A stretch of 64,000 nucleotides of DNA from Paludisphaera rhizosphaerae (GTDB lineage: Bacteria > Planctomycetota > Planctomycetia > Isosphaerales > Isosphaeraceae). The stretch spans positions 124,001-188,000 of the forward strand of contig NZ_JAALCR010000005.1 in assembly GCF_011065895.1 (NCBI RefSeq), written 5' to 3'. Position 1 is the stretch's first letter, and each line of letters starts with the position of its first letter. Shown here piece by piece: positions 44,774-53,355 of the stretch. The translations under genes were made by a program, and so were the position numbers. The notes under the pieces are model-generated. The model ran no database searches, was not told where the DNA came from, and saw nothing but the letters and a program-made list of their open reading frames with translations.

Positions 44774-45889
44774 ATGAAAGTCGGCATCATCGGCGGCGGC
44801 GGGCTGGTAGGCTCGTGTGCGGCCTTCGCCCTTCAGTGCGGCGGGGTCGTCGCCGGGATCGACCTGATCGACGTCAACGGCGACCTCTGCAAGGGGCAGG
44901 CGCTCGACCTGCTCCACGGGGCCTCGCTGACGGCCGACCAGACGATCCGCGCCGTCGGGTATGAAGCGATCCCCGAGCACGATCTCGTCATGATCACGGC
45001 CGGCCTCCGTCGCAAGCCCGACGAGAGCCGACTCGATCTCATCAACCGCAACGTCGACCTCTTCCTGACGATCCTCGACGACGTGAAGGCCGCCGGCCTG
45101 AAGCGCGACGCCGTCGTCGTGGTCGTCTCGAATCCGGTCGACGTGCTGACGTACCTGGCCGTCGGCCGGCTGGGGCTGCCGGCCTCGCAAGTCATCGGTC
45201 TGGGGACGCAGCTCGACACCGCGCGGTTTCGCAGCCTGATCGCCGAGGCTCTCAAGCTTCCGCCGACGCAGGTGACGGCCACGATCCTCGGCGAACACGG
45301 CGACAGCATGGTCCCGATCTGGTCGGCCGCCCAGGCCGCCGGTCTGCCGCTGGAGAAGTTCCCCGGTTGGTCGGCCTCGCTGGGCGAATCCCTTTTCGCC
45401 CGCACGAAGGCCAGCGGCGCGGAGGTCATCAAGCTCAAGGGGGGCGCGGGGTTCGCGGTGGGCATCGCCATCCGCGAAGTCGTCCACGCCGTCGCGCTCG
45501 ACTCGCGACGCATCCTGCCGGTGTCGTCGCTGGTGAACGGCCCGTACGGCATCCGCGACGTTTGCACCTCGATCCCCACGGTCGTCGGCCGTGCGGGGGT
45601 GGTCGCCCAGCGCGAGATCGAGCTTTGGTCCAAGGAGACCTCGTCGCTGCAGCGCTCGGCCCAGGTCCTCCGCGAGACGATCGATCAGGTTTTGAAGTCC
45701 AACCCGAAGGCTGCCGGCAAATCATCGGCCGCTCCGAGCCAGCCTGTAGCGACAGGCCCTCGGCCCGTCCGGGTGACGATGGGGGGCGGGGGCGGCGGCC
45801 CGATCGTCGGCGCGACGTCGCGCGTGACGGTCTCGGGCCTCGGTGATGGAAACGGCAACGGCCGTGGTTACGGCCGGGGGGTCCGCTGA
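44774..45889 (+). CDS. Lactate/malate-dehydrogenase-family enzyme with tail extension
   Basis: A 371-residue NAD-dependent 2-hydroxyacid dehydrogenase. It has the Rossmann motif MKVGIIGGGGLVGSCAA, the active-site loop AGLRRKPDESR and the catalytic His in LGEHGDSMVP. The loop R-R-K-P-x-x-x-R equals that of malate dehydrogenases rather than the Q-containing loop of lactate dehydrogenases. After residue 310 there is a helix (SSLQRSAQVLRETIDQVLKS) and a Gly-rich tail with repeated GNGNG and GYGRG, absent from ordinary members. In context it probably regenerates NAD for the aldehyde dehydrogenase. The next gene starts one base after its stop. Confidence 0.88.
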   Translation: MKVGIIGGGGLVGSCAAFALQCGGVVAGIDLIDVNGDLCKGQALDLLHGASLTADQTIRAVGYEAIPEHDLVMITAGLRRKPDESRLDLINRNVDLFLTILDDVKAAGLKRDAVVVVVSNPVDVLTYLAVGRLGLPASQVIGLGTQLDTARFRSLIAEALKLPPTQVTATILGEHGDSMVPIWSAAQAAGLPLEKFPGWSASLGESLFARTKASGAEVIKLKGGAGFAVGIAIREVVHAVALDSRRILPVSSLVNGPYGIRDVCTSIPTVVGRAGVVAQREIELWSKETSSLQRSAQVLRETIDQVLKSNPKAAGKSSAAPSQPVATGPRPVRVTMGGGGGGPIVGATSRVTVSGLGDGNGNGRGYGRGVR

Positions 45890-45890
45890 G

Positions 45891-47207
45891 ATGCAGAAGT
45901 CGCTCGACCGTAAACTGGCCGCGATCCACGCCGATCCCAACTGCCGCGAGTTCATCCTCGCCGACGCCAAGGACGCCGACATGGCGTTGGGCCTCGGCGC
46001 GCCCGGCCAATCGCCCGAACTTCACGCCGGCGAGGTCCGCTTCAAGACGCTGGAAGAGTACCGCAACCAGATGCGGCTCATCACGAAGCAGGCGCTCGTG
46101 GACATCATGCTGATGTCGGCCAGCTCCAATTATGCTTTGACGTTCGGCGAACGGCTGTTCGACGATTCGGCCGTCACCCCGGCCATCCGCGCCAACGACA
46201 CCACGGACATCCACCTGGCGCGGGGGGCCTCGTACGCCGCAGAGGCCGCCCGCCCCTTCCGCACCGCGAGCCTCGACCACGCGATGTGCGGGCACCTCGA
46301 CTGCAAGCCCGAGGAGCGCTCACTGGGCGCGAACCTGGGCCTCTACAGCGTGACGTTCAACAACGACCTCCGCCGCGACCTGGAAACCCTGGAGCGGTTC
46401 CACGCCTTCCGCGAAGAGGCCGAGCGCAAGGGCTTCCGCTACTTCCTGGAAGTCTTCGACCCCAACGTCGCCACGGGGATCGCGCCCGACGTCCTGCCGC
46501 ACTACCTCAACGATATGATTACCCGGATGCTGGCGGGCGTTGCGCCGGCCGGCCGGCCCGTCTTCCTGAAGATCGTTTACCACGGTCCGAAGGCGATGGA
46601 GGAGTTGGTCCGCTTCGACCGCCACCTGGTCGTGGGCATCCTCGGCGGCTCGTCGGGGACGACTCGCGACGCCTTCCAACTCCTGCACGACGCCCAGAAG
46701 TACGGCGCGAAGGTCGCCCTCTTCGGGCGGAAGATCAACCACGCGGAGAACCAACTCGCCTTCGTGCAGTTCCTCCGCCTGATCGTCGAGGGCGTCATCA
46801 GCCCCGTCGACGCGGTGAAGGCGTATCACGCCGTCCTGGGCAAGTTGGGCGTCGCGCCGATCCGCCCGCTGGAGACCGACCTGCAGATCACCGAGCAGTC
46901 AATGAGCTACGCCGGCGGTAAGACGGTCACCGTCCCGCCGATGCCGTCGCCGTCCCCCGTCCCCGCCCCGTCAATCGTCGGGGCGAAGCCCTCGACCAAC
47001 GGCTACCACGGCGTGAATGGGAGCGCGAACGGCAACGGTCGGCTCGTTGGCTCTCGGCCGCTGGTGACGGAGTCGCGACCGTCTCGCGAGAACGAGAACG
47101 GCGTGCCCACGTTCGCCGAGAAGCCTGACGGTCGACCTGACTTCACGCGGATGAGCCCCACCGATCGTCTGGCCTATCACAGGGCCCGGCTGGGACTGGG
47201 GCGCTGA
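45891..47207 (+). CDS. Unknown BMC-operon protein, TIM-barrel-aldolase-like
   Basis: A 438-residue protein from ATG 45891, immediately after the dehydrogenase stop. The first 340 residues look like an alpha/beta barrel: YFLEVFDPNV, PVFLKIVYHGPKAMEEL with a Lys at the end of a strand, and VVGILGGSSGTTRDAFQLL, a phosphate-loop-like Gly/Ser turn. This order resembles class I aldolases that use a Schiff-base Lys, without close similarity. The last 90 residues are a Pro/Asn/Gly-rich linker and a short terminal helix (DFTRMSPTDRLAYHRARLGL), which may be an encapsulation peptide. It seems to close the operon. Function unknown. Confidence 0.78.
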   Translation: MQKSLDRKLAAIHADPNCREFILADAKDADMALGLGAPGQSPELHAGEVRFKTLEEYRNQMRLITKQALVDIMLMSASSNYALTFGERLFDDSAVTPAIRANDTTDIHLARGASYAAEAARPFRTASLDHAMCGHLDCKPEERSLGANLGLYSVTFNNDLRRDLETLERFHAFREEAERKGFRYFLEVFDPNVATGIAPDVLPHYLNDMITRMLAGVAPAGRPVFLKIVYHGPKAMEELVRFDRHLVVGILGGSSGTTRDAFQLLHDAQKYGAKVALFGRKINHAENQLAFVQFLRLIVEGVISPVDAVKAYHAVLGKLGVAPIRPLETDLQITEQSMSYAGGKTVTVPPMPSPSPVPAPSIVGAKPSTNGYHGVNGSANGNGRLVGSRPLVTESRPSRENENGVPTFAEKPDGRPDFTRMSPTDRLAYHRARLGLGR

Positions 47208-47328
47208 CGCAGGAGCGCGATTACCGTACCCTGGTTCGTCGTTCCTACCTACGGCGGGCCCCTCTCCCCGGTCGGTCCCGCCAGACGCGCGAGACGAATC
47301 GGAGCCGCCTTCGGGCGGAGAGAGTCGC

Positions 47329-49212
47329 ATGCGGTCGTTCCGTCCTCAAGCCCGGCTCGCGGCCTGCGCCGCGGCGATCCTCCTGCTGCCCGCCGCGTCG
47401 GCCCTCGGCGATGAGGCCGAGGAGGTCAAGGCGAACTACACCAAGTACGAGTTCCTGATCCCGATGCGCGACGGCGTCCGCCTGTTCACGGCGGTTTACG
47501 TCCCCAAGGACCGCTCGCGCCTCTATCCGATCATGCTCACCCGGACGCCTTACAGCGTCGGCCCGTACGGGGCTGACTCGTACCGCCAGTCGCTCGGCCC
47601 CTCCGCCCTCTTCCGCCGCGACGGCTTCATCTTCGCCTATCAGGACGTGCGAGGGCGTTACATGTCCGAGGGCGAATACGTCAACATGCGGCCCTACCGG
47701 CCGATCAAGACCGACGCCTCCGAGATCGACGAAAGCTCGGACACGTTCGATACGATCGAGTGGCTGCTGAAGAACGTCGGCGGACACAACGGCAAGGTCG
47801 GCCAGTGGGGAATCTCGTATCCGGGCTTCTATACGTCGATGGGAATGATCGACGCCCACCCCGCGCTGAAGGCGTCGTCGCCGCAGGCGCCCATCGCTGA
47901 CTGGTTCGCCGGCGACGACTGGCACCACAACGGGGCTCTCTTCCTAGCCCACGCGTTCAACTTCATGTCGAACTTCGGCCACCCTCGGCCGACCCCCGTG
48001 AAGCGGAACGCGGCCGACCGCTACATGTACAACGACCAGCCCGACGGCTACGCCTTCTTCCTCAACCTCGGCCCGCTCTCGAACGCCGACGCCCGTTACT
48101 ACAAGGGCGACGTCCCGTTCTGGAACGAGATGATGCGGCACGCCAACTACGACGACTGGTGGAAGGCCCGCAACATCCGCCCCCACCTGAAGAACATCAA
48201 GCCGGCCGTCCTCAACGTCGGCGGCTGGTATGACGCTGAGAACCTCTACGGCGTCCTGGAGACCTACAAGTCCGTCGAGGCCTCTACCCCCCGGGCGACG
48301 AACGTACTTGTCATGGGCCCCTGGTCGCACGGCTCCTGGGCCGGCGGCCCCGGCGGTTCGCTCGGCCCGATCCCGTTCAACTCGAACACCGGCGAATACT
48401 ACCGCGAGCAGATCGAGTTCCCCTTCTTCCGAACGCTCCTGAAGGACCCCGAAGGCGCAACGGTCCCCGAAGCCCGCGTGTTCGAGACCGGCACGAACCA
48501 GTGGCGAACGTTCCAGGTCTGGCCGCCGAAAGAGGCCAAACCCAAGACGCTCTACCTGACCTCAGGCGGCCGCGTCTCCTTCTCGCCGGACTCCTCCAGC
48601 GCCCCGATGTTCGATGAGTACGTCAGCGACCCGGCCAAGCCTGTGCCGTTCATCGACGCCGTCTCCAACCGGATGACGGCCGACTACATGATCCAGGACC
48701 AGCGCTTCGCCGGCCGTCGGCCTGACGTCCTGGTCTACCAGACCGAACCCCTGACCGAAGACCTGACCATCGTCGGCCCGATGCAGGTGAAGCTCCACGT
48801 CTCGACGTCGGGGACGGACTCCGACTGGGTCGTGAAGCTGGTGGACGTCTTCCCCGACGACCACGCCGGCGAGACGACCGACGGCAAGCCGCTGGCGAGC
48901 TTCCAGGGCCTGGTCCGCGGCGACGTAATGCGCGGTCGCTACCGCGACGGCCTGGCCTCGCCTCAGCCGTTCACTCCGAACCAGCCGACTCCCGTGAGCA
49001 TGACGCTCCAGGACGTTGCCCACACGTTCCGATCGGGCCACCGACTGATGGTGCAGATCCAGAGCACCTGGTTCCCGCTGGTCGATCGCAACCCCCAGAA
49101 GTTCGTCGACCTCGCCACGGCCGCTCCCGAGGATTTCCAGAAGGCCGTCCAGCGCGTTTTCCACGGGCCGACGACGCCCTCGCGGCTGGAGGTCCTGGAA
49201 CTCCCTCGCTGA
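47329..49212 (+). CDS. CocE/NonD-family hydrolase (S15-like), secreted
   Basis: A 627-residue alpha/beta hydrolase with an N-terminal signal peptide (ACAAAILLLPAASALG). The nucleophile Ser163 sits in GQWGISYPGFY, the G-x-S-Y-x-G motif of the X-Pro dipeptidyl-peptidase/CocE group. The C-terminal jelly-roll domain (from about 430) has DLTIVGPMQVKLHVSTSGTD and SGHRLMVQIQSTWFP. These enzymes hydrolyse peptides or esters, including beta-lactams and glutaryl groups. It starts 122 bases after the BMC operon and may not belong to it. Confidence 0.9.
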   Translation: MRSFRPQARLAACAAAILLLPAASALGDEAEEVKANYTKYEFLIPMRDGVRLFTAVYVPKDRSRLYPIMLTRTPYSVGPYGADSYRQSLGPSALFRRDGFIFAYQDVRGRYMSEGEYVNMRPYRPIKTDASEIDESSDTFDTIEWLLKNVGGHNGKVGQWGISYPGFYTSMGMIDAHPALKASSPQAPIADWFAGDDWHHNGALFLAHAFNFMSNFGHPRPTPVKRNAADRYMYNDQPDGYAFFLNLGPLSNADARYYKGDVPFWNEMMRHANYDDWWKARNIRPHLKNIKPAVLNVGGWYDAENLYGVLETYKSVEASTPRATNVLVMGPWSHGSWAGGPGGSLGPIPFNSNTGEYYREQIEFPFFRTLLKDPEGATVPEARVFETGTNQWRTFQVWPPKEAKPKTLYLTSGGRVSFSPDSSSAPMFDEYVSDPAKPVPFIDAVSNRMTADYMIQDQRFAGRRPDVLVYQTEPLTEDLTIVGPMQVKLHVSTSGTDSDWVVKLVDVFPDDHAGETTDGKPLASFQGLVRGDVMRGRYRDGLASPQPFTPNQPTPVSMTLQDVAHTFRSGHRLMVQIQSTWFPLVDRNPQKFVDLATAAPEDFQKAVQRVFHGPTTPSRLEVLELPR

Positions 49213-49349
49213 GGGCGAGGAGTCGGTCGAAGCATGGGAATCGGCGGTCGCTCCTTCGCGGAGCGGCCGCCGGGGCATAGAATGGAGACGTCCACGTCCG
49301 GAACAGCCAGCCGGGAACGTTGCATCGCGTCGATCGAGAGAGGAAGTCG

Positions 49350-50417
49350 ATGAACCGCCCGTCCTATCGCGTCACGGAGCTGCTCGGCGACGGCATCGGG
49401 GACGAGTTGTCGGAGGCGGTCCACCGCCTGGCCGACGCTTTACCCATTCGCCTGGAGTTCGTCCCGGTCGACATCCGCGTCGAGAATCGTCGCGCCAAGG
49501 GGAAGGCGATCTACGATGAGGCGGTCGAGAAAATCCTCGACACGAAGGTCGCGCTGAAGCATCCCACGGCGACCACCGAGGAGAGCCCCAACGCGGTGCT
49601 TCGCCGACGGCTGGACCTCTCGGTCATCCATCGGCCGGTCTACACGATCCCCGGCGTTCCGACCAACTTCCGCCGCGAGCTGGACCTGGACATCGTCCGG
49701 ATCGCCACCGGCGGCACCTACGACGACCCCGGTCGGATGATCGGCGAGGACGGAGCCGTGAGCCTCCGGATCGTCGAGCGCCGGCCCGTTCGCGAGGCCG
49801 CCCGCTACGCCTTCAACCTGGCTCGCAAGACGAGCAAGCGAGTCACCAGCGCATCGAAGTACACGATCCAGAAGGCGACCGACGGCCTGTTCGAGAAGGT
49901 GGCCAAGGAAGTCGCCGGCCAGTTCCCCGAGGTCCCCCACAACATCGAGCTGTTCGACGCGCTTCTGGGCAAGGTCATCATGGCGCCAGAGAAGTTCCAG
50001 ATCGTCCTCGTGCTCAACGAGTACGGCGACTTCCTCTCCGACATGGCCTGCGGCCTGGCGGGCTCGCTGGGTATCGGCGCCAGCGCCAACCTGGCGTTCG
50101 ACGCCTCGGCCGTCGTCCGCGTCGCCCTGTTCGACGCAGCCCACGGCACCGCGCCGGACATCGCCGGGAAGAACCTGGCCAACCCCACGGCCATCTTCCT
50201 GGCCTTCTCGCTCTTGCTGTACCAGCTCGGCGAGATCAGCCTCGGCCAGGCGGTGAAGAACACGACCCTGGACCTCCTCCGCGAGGGCGTCCGCACGCCC
50301 GATCTCGGCGGCAAGGAGTCGACCCGGTCGTTCACCGAGGCCGTCGCCAAGGAGGTCGCCCGCCGCGTTGAGGCGAACGCCGCGCCGGCTCCTTCGGACG
50401 CTCCGGCCGCCGGCTGA
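49350..50417 (+). CDS. Isocitrate/isopropylmalate dehydrogenase-family enzyme
   Basis: A 355-residue decarboxylating dehydrogenase from ATG 49350; a start 30 bases upstream is possible. It has ELLGDGIGDELSEAV, VALKHPTATTEESPNAVLRR for substrate binding, the catalytic Lys-helix ASKYTIQKATDGLFEKV, NEYGDFLSDMACGL with the metal Asp residues and AHGTAPDIAGKNLANPTA for the nucleotide. It is an isocitrate or homoisocitrate/tartrate type; the residues do not settle the substrate. Confidence 0.88.
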   Translation: MNRPSYRVTELLGDGIGDELSEAVHRLADALPIRLEFVPVDIRVENRRAKGKAIYDEAVEKILDTKVALKHPTATTEESPNAVLRRRLDLSVIHRPVYTIPGVPTNFRRELDLDIVRIATGGTYDDPGRMIGEDGAVSLRIVERRPVREAARYAFNLARKTSKRVTSASKYTIQKATDGLFEKVAKEVAGQFPEVPHNIELFDALLGKVIMAPEKFQIVLVLNEYGDFLSDMACGLAGSLGIGASANLAFDASAVVRVALFDAAHGTAPDIAGKNLANPTAIFLAFSLLLYQLGEISLGQAVKNTTLDLLREGVRTPDLGGKESTRSFTEAVAKEVARRVEANAAPAPSDAPAAG

Positions 50418-50640
50418 ACGCGAAGTCGATCCGGTCGCAAACGGCGGTCCAGAGACCGCTCGACGCGCCTCGGGCCGACGTCCGCCCCCTTGACGGCTCC
50501 GTCACGGCGTCTTGTAATCGATTCCTTCGTCATCGTCGACCGTCGGACCACTCGGCGGCTCGACTATCGAATCGAATCCGCGGCCACAAAGGGGGACGAA
50601 TCCCCCGGCGCGCGAGCGGTCTTCTCCGAGAATCGCACAC

Positions 50641-53268
50641 ATGCCCGTCGGTGAATCCTCCGCCAAGCCCTCCCCGCGGCCGAGCGCGAGCCAGGTGCTG
50701 GTCGTCACCAGCGTGATGTTCACGTTCATCTCGTACTGGCGCACGGCGGCGATCGTCCTCTGCGACCTGGCGAGTACGGCCTATTACATCGGCGGGATCG
50801 TCGAATCCCAGATCGGCAAGGCCGCCCCCTGGTTCATCCTGGCCGTGATGGTGATGAGCTACGCGGTCTGCACCGTGTACATCGAAAGCTGCGCGATGTT
50901 CGTGCGCGGCGGGGTGTACCGGATCGTCAAGGAGGCGATGGGTCGGCAGATGGCCGGGCTGGCCGTCTCCGCCCTCCTTTTCGACTTCATCCTGACCGGC
51001 CCGATCAGCGGCGTGACGGCCGGCCAGTACATCATGGGCCTGCTCAACGACCTGCTGAACCTGGGACCCGAGAGCCCGATCATCGTCCACCAGGACCTTT
51101 GGTCGTCGCTGATCGCGATCGCCATCACGGTCTATTTCTGGCGCGTGAACACCAAGGGGATCCACGAGTCCAGCGACCAGGCGTTGAAGATCATGGGCGC
51201 GACGACCGTGATGGCCGTCGTGCTGATCACCTGGTGCCTGGCGACGATCGCCGTCGATCCGTCCAAGCGCGCCCTCCCCTCGCCCGCGCCCGATTTCTCG
51301 AAGAAGGTCGACTTCGAGGGGAAGCCCGTGCTCGATCCCTTCGGCCGCCAGGTCGACCCTCTTGGGTTCCTCGGTCACACGAAGGTCGCCGAGGAGTTGC
51401 GGCCGGAAGCCATCAAGGGGAACTGGTGGAGCCTTATCGGCGTCTTCGGGCTCGTGGTCGCGTTCGGCCACTCGGTCCTGGCCATGAGCGGCGAGGAGAC
51501 GTTGGCCCAGGTTTACCGCGAGGTCGAGAGCCCCAAGCTCAAGAACTTCAAGAAGGCGGCGCTGATCGTCTTCCTGTACAGCTTGCTGCTGACCTCGCTG
51601 ATCAGCTTCTTCGCCGTGATGATCATTCCAGACGACGTGCGGATGTCGCAGTATTCGGGCAACCTGATCGGCGGTCTGGCGATGAACGTCATCGGCCCGC
51701 AATGGGCCCGGCTGGGACTCAACGCGCTGGTCGTGCTGGTCGGCTTCTTGATCCTTTCGGGGGCTGTCAACACGGCGATTATCGGCTCCAACGGCATTCT
51801 CAACCGGGTCTCCGAGGACGGGGTGCTCCCCGACTGGTTCCTCAAACCGCACCCGAAGTTCGGCACGACGTCGCGGCTCATCAACCTGGTCGTGATCCTT
51901 CAGATCATCACGATCCTTCTGAGCCAGGGCCACGTCCTGACGCTCGGCGAGGCGTATGCGTTCGGCGTGATCTGGAGCTTCGTCTTCATGTCGCTCTCGA
52001 TGCTGATCCTCCGCTTCAAGCGGCCCGGCCCGCGCGACTTCGAGGTCCCGCTGAACATCAAGGTCGGGAACGTCCACGTCCCGATCGGCATGACGATCAT
52101 CTTCCTGATCCTGGCGATGTCCGCGATGGCCAACCTGGTGACGAAGGAGATCGCCACGGTTTCCGGCGTGATCTTCACGGCGGCCTTCTTCGCGGTCTTC
52201 CAGGTCAGCGAATACCTGAGAAAAAAACGCGAGGGCGAGGCCGGCCACGAGCACCTGGAGCAGTTCAACAGCGGGGAAGCCGACAAGATCTCGTCGGCCG
52301 CCCTTGGCCTGGCGCTCCCCTATCGCAAGCTGGTGGCGATCCGATCGCCGTACAATCTGAGCATGCTCCAGAAGTGCCTCGACGAGACCGACCCGGAGAC
52401 CACCGACGTCGTCGTCATGACGGCCAACGTCCTCCCCAAGGGGAGCGACGACTATCAGCCCGGGATCACCGAGTACGACCGGCAACTGCTGACCGCCGTC
52501 GTGAATCTCGCCGAGTCGGCCGGCAAGTCGGTCAAGCCGCTCATCGTCCCCACGAACGAGCCCCTCTTCGCGCTGGCCCAGACCGCCAAGACGATTGGCG
52601 CGCAAGAGCTGATCATGGGGATGTCGAACAAGTTCAACCCGGAAGACCAGCTCGACCAGATCGCCCTGTACTGGTTGAACATCTGCGGAGCCAAGCCTGA
52701 GCCCTTGACGATCCGCGTCCTGGGTCACGACAAGGACGTCCGCCTGGACATCGCCGGCGGCAGTCGGATTCCCAAGCCCGGCGCGGCCGCCCCCGAGGTC
52801 GCCCAGCTCATGGCCGACCTGCGGCGAAGCTGGCACGGCGTCGAGCGGCTTCTGCTGGCCTACGACGGCAGTCCGCTCAGCTCCGACTTCCTCGACACGG
52901 TCATGAGCTTCATCGACCCGGCGATCCACGTCACGCTGTTCTACGTGACCGAGAACGAGAACGGGGTCGACGGTGAGGTCGAGGGCCGCCGGATCGTCGA
53001 GCGCGGCGTGGAACGGGCGCGTGAGCTGGGTCGCCGCGTCCAGTTCAAGCAGGCCAACGGCGAGGCCGGCGAGGAGATCGTCCGCGAGGCCGTCGAAGGC
53101 AAGTTCGACGCGATCTTCATGAGCCTCCGCGGCGTGTACCGTCGCGGCGACACCTCGGCGTTCGCCTCCAACACGCGGTATGTGCTGGAGAACGCTCCCT
53201 GCCGCGTGATCCTTGGCTTCGCCCCCAAGTCCATCCCCGCCCCAGCCCCGTCTCACGCCGACGCCTGA
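50641..53268 (+). CDS. APC-type amino acid permease fused to UspA domain
   Basis: An 875-residue protein. Residues 20 to about 530 form a 12-helix transporter of the amino acid-polyamine-organocation type (SYWRTAAIVLCDLASTAYYI, FDFILTGPISGVTAGQYIM). The cytoplasmic C-terminal 330 residues contain two universal-stress-like modules, with VERLLLAYDGSPLSSDFLD as the P-loop-type start of the second and KFDAIFMSLRGVYRRGDT at its end. Such fusions are thought to sense adenine nucleotides. The substrate is unknown. It is followed by a strong terminator hairpin. Confidence 0.88.
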   Translation: MPVGESSAKPSPRPSASQVLVVTSVMFTFISYWRTAAIVLCDLASTAYYIGGIVESQIGKAAPWFILAVMVMSYAVCTVYIESCAMFVRGGVYRIVKEAMGRQMAGLAVSALLFDFILTGPISGVTAGQYIMGLLNDLLNLGPESPIIVHQDLWSSLIAIAITVYFWRVNTKGIHESSDQALKIMGATTVMAVVLITWCLATIAVDPSKRALPSPAPDFSKKVDFEGKPVLDPFGRQVDPLGFLGHTKVAEELRPEAIKGNWWSLIGVFGLVVAFGHSVLAMSGEETLAQVYREVESPKLKNFKKAALIVFLYSLLLTSLISFFAVMIIPDDVRMSQYSGNLIGGLAMNVIGPQWARLGLNALVVLVGFLILSGAVNTAIIGSNGILNRVSEDGVLPDWFLKPHPKFGTTSRLINLVVILQIITILLSQGHVLTLGEAYAFGVIWSFVFMSLSMLILRFKRPGPRDFEVPLNIKVGNVHVPIGMTIIFLILAMSAMANLVTKEIATVSGVIFTAAFFAVFQVSEYLRKKREGEAGHEHLEQFNSGEADKISSAALGLALPYRKLVAIRSPYNLSMLQKCLDETDPETTDVVVMTANVLPKGSDDYQPGITEYDRQLLTAVVNLAESAGKSVKPLIVPTNEPLFALAQTAKTIGAQELIMGMSNKFNPEDQLDQIALYWLNICGAKPEPLTIRVLGHDKDVRLDIAGGSRIPKPGAAAPEVAQLMADLRRSWHGVERLLLAYDGSPLSSDFLDTVMSFIDPAIHVTLFYVTENENGVDGEVEGRRIVERGVERARELGRRVQFKQANGEAGEEIVREAVEGKFDAIFMSLRGVYRRGDTSAFASNTRYVLENAPCRVILGFAPKSIPAPAPSHADA

Positions 53269-53291
53269 AAACGAAGGGGGCGTAAAAGCGA

Positions 53292-53326
53292 GAGGAGGAG
53301 CCGCGCCAGGGGCGCGGCTCCTCCTC
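53292..53326. terminator. Bidirectional terminator hairpin
   Basis: A perfect 16-bp stem (GAGGAGGAGCCGCGCC at 53292-53307 and its complement at 53311-53326) with a three-base loop, between the convergent permease and helical-repeat protein genes. It starts 24 bases after the permease stop and is followed by TTCT. The stem is very stable, so it can end transcripts from both sides. Confidence 0.85.
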
Positions 53327-53355
53327 TTCTCAGTTCAGCGACTACGTGAAGGCGA

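Noticed and set aside
50530-53256. 908-residue minus-strand frame opposite the permease
   Set aside because: Asp/Arg/Gln/His-rich shadow of the permease-UspA gene with no recognisable domain.
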